Assembly (NCBI GenBank): GCA_019090455.1
Contig: JAHRWA010000043.1
Coordinates: 62,001 to 126,000 of the forward strand
Direction of reading: 5' to 3'
Length of the DNA: 64,000 nucleotides
From: Pseudomonadales bacterium
GTDB lineage: Bacteria > Pseudomonadota > Gammaproteobacteria > Pseudomonadales > DC-out160
Numbering within the stretch: position 1 is the stretch's first letter; every line of letters begins with the position of its first letter. The translations under genes were made by a program, and so were the position numbers. The notes under the pieces were generated by a model, which worked only from the letters and a program-made list of their open reading frames with translations, did no database searches and was not told the origin of the DNA. Shown here piece by piece: positions 59,189 through 64,000 of this stretch.

Positions 59189-60325
59189 TCATAAAAGGCT
59201 GTTTACCTTTTCTCCAATCGCGAGGCAGGAGGTTAGGCCTGGAGATTCAATTCCAAAAAGCTGAATTAAGCCAGGGATGCCATGCTCAATCTCGGTTTGT
59301 ATCACGAAGTCTTTGAAATCGTCATTTGGTCCCTGCAGTTTCGGTCGAATACCAGCAAAGGCGGGTGTTAGTTGCGTGCTGTCTAGGCCCGGATAATAAC
59401 GTTTTATCGCTTTCTCAAATTGCACCTTGGATTCTTCTTCTACTTGATAATCAAGGCTAGATAAATACCGTGTATTTGGGCCAAATTTGACCTGTCCGCC
59501 TAAATCTAGGGTCGCATGAATGCCTAGCCCAGCGCCGCTTGAATCGGGAACGGGATAAATCAGATGTTGAAAAGGGGATTTTCCGGCAAGACCAAAATAG
59601 CTGCCTTTACATAAGTGTAGTTGCGGCGTGTAGTGATAGGACAATCCTTCAATATTCTCCGCTAAAGTTTGCGCTCCTAGCCCGGCTGCATTGATCAAAT
59701 GGGAGGTTTGAAATTGATAAGGCTCTCCCGCCTTACCTTTTGTTTTAACCATAAATCCTTGTGGGTGCCGGCACACTGAAGTGACACAAGTTTGTGCTAC
59801 AAACAATCCTCCCTTATGTTCGATGTCCGTAAGCAATTGCAGCATGAGTTGATGGCAATTGATAATGCCCGTAGAGGGTGAAAAGAGCGCGCCCATGGCA
59901 TTAACATGGGGTTCCATCTTTAATAGTTCCTGAGTGCTAATGAGTTTAAGATCGCTAACACCATTGTTAGACGCATTCGTTTTGATTCTATCTAACGCTG
60001 CTAGTTCGTTCCGCTGCGTGGCTACAATTAATTTTCCGATGGCTTTGAAATCGATATTACGTTGTCGAGCATAGTCGTAAAGCAACGCCTTACCACGAAT
60101 GCAGAGTTGGGACTTGAGTGATCCTTCTGGATAATAGATGCCAGCGTGTATGACTTCGCTGTTGCGAGAACTGGTTTCCTCGCCAAAGGAAACATTTTTA
60201 TCGAGAATGAGTAGTTTTAATGGATTGCTAGAGGGGGCTTTGTCTAAGAGTGTTTTCGCGATAGCAAGGCCGACGACACCAGCCCCTACTACGGTAATAT
60301 CGAATTTTTCAATCTCGTCAGGCAT
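59189..60325 (-). CDS. FAD-dependent oxidase, L-2-hydroxyglutarate oxidase (LhgO)-like
   Basis: 378 aa. FAD-binding motif ITVVGAGVVGLAIAKTLL, then SFGEETSSRNSEVIHAGIYYPEGSLKSQLCIRGK, a signature shared by LhgO/L2HGDH-type enzymes, plus LYPVPDSSGAGLGIHATLDLGG and a C-terminal QLFGIESPGLTSCLAIGEKV. The likely reaction is oxidation of L-2-hydroxyglutarate or a similar hydroxy acid to the keto acid with electron transfer to quinone or oxygen. It starts 30 nt after the 401-aa gene, so the two are probably cotranscribed. Confidence 0.9.
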   Translation of the reverse strand: MPDEIEKFDITVVGAGVVGLAIAKTLLDKAPSSNPLKLLILDKNVSFGEETSSRNSEVIHAGIYYPEGSLKSQLCIRGKALLYDYARQRNIDFKAIGKLIVATQRNELAALDRIKTNASNNGVSDLKLISTQELLKMEPHVNAMGALFSPSTGIINCHQLMLQLLTDIEHKGGLFVAQTCVTSVCRHPQGFMVKTKGKAGEPYQFQTSHLINAAGLGAQTLAENIEGLSYHYTPQLHLCKGSYFGLAGKSPFQHLIYPVPDSSGAGLGIHATLDLGGQVKFGPNTRYLSSLDYQVEEESKVQFEKAIKRYYPGLDSTQLTPAFAGIRPKLQGPNDDFKDFVIQTEIEHGIPGLIQLFGIESPGLTSCLAIGEKVNSLL

Positions 60326-60355
60326 GATCTACTTTACACTCACAATAAGTTGAGC

Positions 60356-61561
60356 CTATGTTGAACGCTTTTTTTGATAAAGGTTGAGAAGAGTCGGATT
60401 GATGTCGTTCAGTTTCTTGCGAAGAGGGATTTCTGAGGTGTCATTCTGTACGAGTGTTTGCAGCTCTAGCAATATATTGAAAGCTTGCTTAGAGGGCGTC
60501 GCGTCGCTGTCCTTGTCGTCATCGATGGATAGGTGATGTGCCAGTCCAGATTCTGCTATTAACAGCCAGGGGGGAAACCATGTTGGTTCCATTTCGTCGT
60601 CTTGATCAAGAAAAGTATGCCAATAAGTTGTTAGTATATTGTCGGGCTGAAACTCAATATCCTGCTCAGCTCTGTTTTCGTCAAGCCAAAAGAGGCGACA
60701 CCAAAGTGATATATGTTGTTCGCGATTGCCCATAAAAAATGTCGCTAAAGATAGTGTCCCACAGAGATCATAACTCAGTGTAAAGTCTTTCTCTTGCTCA
60801 ATACTTTTTCTCACTTCACTCCAATCCAAGGCCCTTTGCCAAGCATAACTCGCATGAAGTTTAGGGGTGTTGGAATTAAAAGGAACGCCTTCCAGAGCGA
60901 AAGCGATACGACGCCATGCCGGAATAAGGTAGTCTCGAGATTGCACGAGCAGACATTCTTTAGCCAAAGGCTCTATTATAGTTTCTAGGCCTTCTAATTC
61001 CTCAGCGATTTGGGTGAGTTGACTTGAGGACTCTATGTCAGTGTCCATATGGCACAAATATGCCATTAAGTTTTCAAATTGATGTAAGAGGTTGTGGTTT
61101 GGGTCTTGTTCACTTAGCTTGTTCAACAGTTTTTGTGATTCTTCGGTCTGTCGAGAAGATAGGGCATCTCGAAGGCCATTCTCAATATGGAGAATGGGAT
61201 TATCGAAAAATAAATCTAGCTGTGGGGTATCAACTACTCGAATATATTTTGAGGCAAGCACTTCGTTTAAAGATAATGAATGACTGGCTTTGATGTGGTG
61301 AGAAGTATTCTGTAGCCATGAAGTGAAATTAACCTCTACTTTTTTCATACCTAAGGAGGTTGCATGTTTTGCTGCCTCGTTCAGCTGTAGCACTATTTTT
61401 TTGACGTCCCCTTGAAGACAGTCATCGAGAAAGGGGATTTCCTCTTTTCTCCATTGTTCATAGTCTTTATAGGTTAAACGTCCGTTGTCGATTAGCCACT
61501 CGATAGGGCTGAAGCAGCTTTGCTCATTGATCTGGCGTTCAACCTGTGTATTGATGTTCAT
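60356..61561 (-). CDS. Hypothetical protein, 401 aa, paired with the SNF2 helicase gene
   Basis: I do not recognise this protein. It is soluble, acidic and mostly helical, with no signal peptide or membrane segment. The N-terminus (FSPIEWLIDNGRLTYKDYEQWRKEEIPFLDD) looks like a small helical domain. A central part contains SYAWQRALDWSEVRKSIEQE, and the C-terminus is basic. It lies between the helicase (104-nt gap, mostly a repeat array) and the LhgO-like gene (30 nt), all on the minus strand. The steady conservation-like pattern of Trp and Leu and proper codon use argue for a real gene. A helper role with the helicase is only a guess. Confidence 0.75.
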   Translation of the reverse strand: MNINTQVERQINEQSCFSPIEWLIDNGRLTYKDYEQWRKEEIPFLDDCLQGDVKKIVLQLNEAAKHATSLGMKKVEVNFTSWLQNTSHHIKASHSLSLNEVLASKYIRVVDTPQLDLFFDNPILHIENGLRDALSSRQTEESQKLLNKLSEQDPNHNLLHQFENLMAYLCHMDTDIESSSQLTQIAEELEGLETIIEPLAKECLLVQSRDYLIPAWRRIAFALEGVPFNSNTPKLHASYAWQRALDWSEVRKSIEQEKDFTLSYDLCGTLSLATFFMGNREQHISLWCRLFWLDENRAEQDIEFQPDNILTTYWHTFLDQDDEMEPTWFPPWLLIAESGLAHHLSIDDDKDSDATPSKQAFNILLELQTLVQNDTSEIPLRKKLNDINPTLLNLYQKKRST

Positions 61562-61615
61562 GTTGTTTCCTGAAAAAATAAGCTGTACTTTTTGTACTTG
61601 CCGTACTTTCTTGTC

Positions 61616-61683
61616 TAGTGGATTAAGAGCTCTACTGATTTAAAAGATCTACTGAATTAAAGGCCCTATTGTATTAAAAGATC
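61616..61683. repeat. 4 x 17-bp imperfect repeat across the stop codon of the SNF2 gene
   Basis: Units 61616-61632, 61633-61649 (tactgatttaaaagatc), 61650-61666 (tactgaattaaaggccc) and 61667-61683 (tattgtattaaaagatc). The last unit encodes the final residues of the helicase (minus strand, stop at 61666-61668); the rest lie in the gap to the 401-aa gene. Confidence 0.8.
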
Positions 61684-64000
61684 CGCTAGTTCTTCGCCAG
61701 ATAACCGGAAAGGTTTCTCTGCATCGTATTCTGAGGGATCTGCATCGCGATACATGGATTGAACTAAATCCAATTTGTCTTTTTGCATTTGAAAAATGGA
61801 TTCTTCCACGGTGTTTTCTACCAACAGTTTATAAACAAATACCGGTTTGTCTTGGCCTATTCGATGGGCTCTGTCAGTCGCCTGGTTTTCGGCTGCGGGA
61901 TTCCACCACGGATCGTAGTGTATCACCGTATCGGCGGCGGTAAGGTTTAAGCCTACCCCGCCGGCTTTGAGGCTAAGTAAGAATACGGGTACTTTTAGAG
62001 ACTGGAATAAATCAATTTGTTCATCTCGGTTACGTGTGCTGCCAGTCAATTTGGCATAGTCGATATTGGACTTTTGTAATCTTTTTTCGATAATGGCGAG
62101 CATGCTAGTGAACTGAGAAAACACCAAAATACGACGTCCTTCTTCAACCATTTCTGGTATCAGCTCCATGAGTAGCTCAAGTTTGGCAGATTCAATTTTG
62201 TCTTGGTTTTGATGTTCATCCATTTTTACTAAGCTGGGGTCACAGCAAACTTGTCTTAGTTTTAAGAGGGCATCGAGTATCACGAGCTGACTTTTATTCA
62301 TGCCCTTTTTGGTTATTTCTGAGCGCACTTTTTGGTGCATTGATAGACGAATGCTTTCGTATAGGTCTTGTTGCGCCTCATTAAAACTGACCGATTGAAT
62401 GATCTCTGTTTTAGCGGGCAATTCTGTTGCTACCTGTGCTTTGGTGCGGCGCAATAAGAACGGGCTCAATCGGTGTGATAGTGCTTCGGCGCGTTCCTGG
62501 TTATTGTCTTTCTCAATTGGGTTGCGGTATTGTTTTTTAAATTCTCTTTCTGTACCGAGAAATTTGGGCATGAGGAAATCAAAAATAGACCATAATTCGC
62601 CGAGATGATTTTCCATCGGTGTTCCCGTCAAACATAGCTTATGTTGTGTCTTCAACTTTCTTACCGATGTGGCAACCTTGGTTTTTCTGTTTTTGATATG
62701 GTGTGCTTCATCCAATATGACATAGCTCAGTTCGTAGGATTGCCACGATTCAAGATCTCTGTGGATCAGTGCGTAACTGGTGATAATGATGTCGGGTGTT
62801 GGGCGGCGGGATTCAATGTTACCTTGTTTTTTGGTTTTGCGCTTCGGCAATGCCAGTTCAAAAGGACTCTCTGGATTTTGATGACGCTTCGATCCGTGAA
62901 ATAGCACTACCTGTAGAGAGGGCGCGAAACGATGAGCTTCTCTGCGCCAATTACTAATTACACTGGTAGGTGCTATGACTAAAGCAGGCCGTGTTAGCCG
63001 ATCATGTTGCTTCTCATGTAAAATCAAGGCTAGTGTTTGAATGGTTTTGCCGAGCCCCATATCGTCAGCAAGAATCCCACCCAACTCGTATTGTCTTAAA
63101 AATTGTAGCCAGTTAAGGCCTGTTTGCTGATAGTCTCGTAATGTAGCATCTAACGCTGTGGGAGTTGGTATCTGTTCTATTTCAGTGAGTAGACGTAGTT
63201 GCTGCGCTTTTTCAAATAAATCACGACGACCATGCCATTGTATACCATTCTCAATATCGTTTTGGTCTTGGTCCTCGTTAAAATCAAGTTCACCTACTCG
63301 AGATATTTGATTGTAAGCTAATTGAAGCTTGCCTTGGGCATCCACTTTCGGTGTTTTATAGAGTTCGACGAAAACAGATAAGATTCGTTTAACACGACCG
63401 GCTTTAAGAGGAATAATCCGGCCGTCATTAAGTGGGATGTTAAGGATTGAATCGGCAGCTTGTTCGTTTAAGTAATCGATGGAGAGTAGAGGGTTACCTT
63501 CATTAATATATTGTATGAGTATGGGTAATAAGTTGATTTTTTCTCCGTCAACGACAATACCCATTTCCAGATCAAACCATTTATTATTGCTTTGCTGAAT
63601 GTCGCCGTACCAGGATTCTGCCTTGCTAAAATGATGTCGAAATCGAGGCTCAACTTCAACCTGCCAACCTTTTTCTTTTAAAGTAACGACGGTTAGGAGC
63701 AAGAAATTCTGCCATTCATCCTCATTCGTAAACCCTAAGTCCCAGCGGTTTTTCTCGGATAGATTAAACTCCTCTGTCCAATCCACATCGTGTAGTTGGT
63801 TGAGGGGGACTAGGCCGGGGGCAATTTCCTGCAGCTGATCCAAAGCTGCCAATTCTTCATCGTATAAGCGGTGTATGGTATGTAAACAGTCTTTAGAAAA
63901 AACGGTTTTACTGTGGAGTTTTTCTTTATGATGAAAACTCAGCGACGATGAATCCATACCGTATTCAAAATGCAACGCGGCACCGTCTATTAAAGCAGGG
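61666..64000 (-). CDS. SNF2-family DNA helicase/ATPase (5' truncated by window edge)
   Basis: At least 777 aa; the frame is open to base 64000 in the minus direction, so the TTG at 63975 is not necessarily the start and the N-terminus lies outside. It has a SNF2 core with GGILADDMGLGKT (motif I), TSVISNWRREAHRF (Ia), VILDEAHHIKN (II), LTGTPMENHLGELW (III), FSQFTSML (IV), LLSLKAGGVGLNLTAAD (V) and QATDRAHRIGQDKPVFVYKL (VI). Upstream is a domain typical of bacterial SNF2 proteins (~residues 30-260). These proteins translocate on double-stranded DNA and remodel protein-DNA complexes such as RNA polymerase. No restriction or defence gene is next to it in this window. Confidence 0.94.
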   Translation of the reverse strand, partial: PALIDGAALHFEYGMDSSSLSFHHKEKLHSKTVFSKDCLHTIHRLYDEELAALDQLQEIAPGLVPLNQLHDVDWTEEFNLSEKNRWDLGFTNEDEWQNFLLLTVVTLKEKGWQVEVEPRFRHHFSKAESWYGDIQQSNNKWFDLEMGIVVDGEKINLLPILIQYINEGNPLLSIDYLNEQAADSILNIPLNDGRIIPLKAGRVKRILSVFVELYKTPKVDAQGKLQLAYNQISRVGELDFNEDQDQNDIENGIQWHGRRDLFEKAQQLRLLTEIEQIPTPTALDATLRDYQQTGLNWLQFLRQYELGGILADDMGLGKTIQTLALILHEKQHDRLTRPALVIAPTSVISNWRREAHRFAPSLQVVLFHGSKRHQNPESPFELALPKRKTKKQGNIESRRPTPDIIITSYALIHRDLESWQSYELSYVILDEAHHIKNRKTKVATSVRKLKTQHKLCLTGTPMENHLGELWSIFDFLMPKFLGTEREFKKQYRNPIEKDNNQERAEALSHRLSPFLLRRTKAQVATELPAKTEIIQSVSFNEAQQDLYESIRLSMHQKVRSEITKKGMNKSQLVILDALLKLRQVCCDPSLVKMDEHQNQDKIESAKLELLMELIPEMVEEGRRILVFSQFTSMLAIIEKRLQKSNIDYAKLTGSTRNRDEQIDLFQSLKVPVFLLSLKAGGVGLNLTAADTVIHYDPWWNPAAENQATDRAHRIGQDKPVFVYKLLVENTVEESIFQMQKDKLDLVQSMYRDADPSEYDAEKPFRLSGEELADLLIQ

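Noticed and set aside
61666-64000. Defence island at the right edge based on the SNF2 helicase
   Set aside because: Only the helicase and an unrecognised protein are seen, with metabolic genes beside them and no nuclease, methylase or mobile element. It is undecidable without sequence to the right.

Overview
The window looks like chromosomal DNA of a moderately AT-rich gammaproteobacterium, probably marine. The pointers are an MSHA-type pilus cluster, c-di-GMP signalling proteins, a PstS-like/porin pair and NRPS genes. I cannot place it to genus. Both edges cut through genes: an NRPS on the left and a SNF2-type helicase on the right.

Region 1 (1-30714, + strand) is a nonribosomal peptide synthetase locus. 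NRPS-1 (5' end outside the window) reads A-T-C-C'-A-T-C-A-T-TE. A 12-TM MFS exporter follows 4 nt later. After a 402-nt gap come NRPS-2 (C'-A-T-E-C-A-T) and NRPS-3 (docking-C-A-T-C-C'-A-T), which overlap by ATGA. C' marks three related, atypical condensation-like domains. Two of them follow an ordinary C domain with no A-T between, and one opens NRPS-2. Ten-residue codes read by eye suggest Val/Ile-like (epimerised) and Val/Ile-like for NRPS-2, and Thr then X for NRPS-3. NRPS-1 reads unknown, X, X, where X is a shared code DLKN-x-GSD-x-K that I cannot assign. Acidic C-termini on NRPS-2 and NRPS-3 and the TubC-type domain on NRPS-3 suggest the order NRPS-2, NRPS-3, then a TE-bearing partner, probably NRPS-1. 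A polytopic GT-C-like membrane protein closes the locus.

Region 2 (30763-38666, - strand) is a likely signalling operon: a hybrid histidine kinase with HPt, a REC-PAS-PAS-GGDEF-EAL regulator, a small PstS-like periplasmic protein and an outer-membrane barrel.

Region 3 (38667-39458) is a 792-nt gap between divergent operons. It holds a promoter for the kinase and a stretch of possible RNA hairpins.

Region 4 (39459-54466, + strand) is an MSHA-like pilus cluster: MshM-like ATPase, MshL secretin, TPR protein, MshE ATPase with an N-terminal c-di-GMP-binding motif, MshG, MshI/J/K-like inner-membrane proteins and two prepilins. A split ABC-2 exporter (permease, TPR-like protein, ATPase) is interleaved with the prepilins, as the PilGHI transporter is part of the pil locus in Myxococcus.

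Region 5 (54716-64000) is mixed metabolism: ALDH, FAD oxidoreductase, then on the - strand PhzF-like protein, single-domain receiver, LhgO-like oxidase, an unrecognised 401-aa protein and the SNF2 helicase.

A recurring oddity across the window is short perfect or near-perfect tandem duplications (7-21 bp units, 2-6 copies). They lie in interdomain linkers and at gene ends, several carrying the start or stop codon. Units inside coding sequence are multiples of 3; some between genes are not. No tRNA, rRNA, CRISPR array, transposase or integrase was seen.
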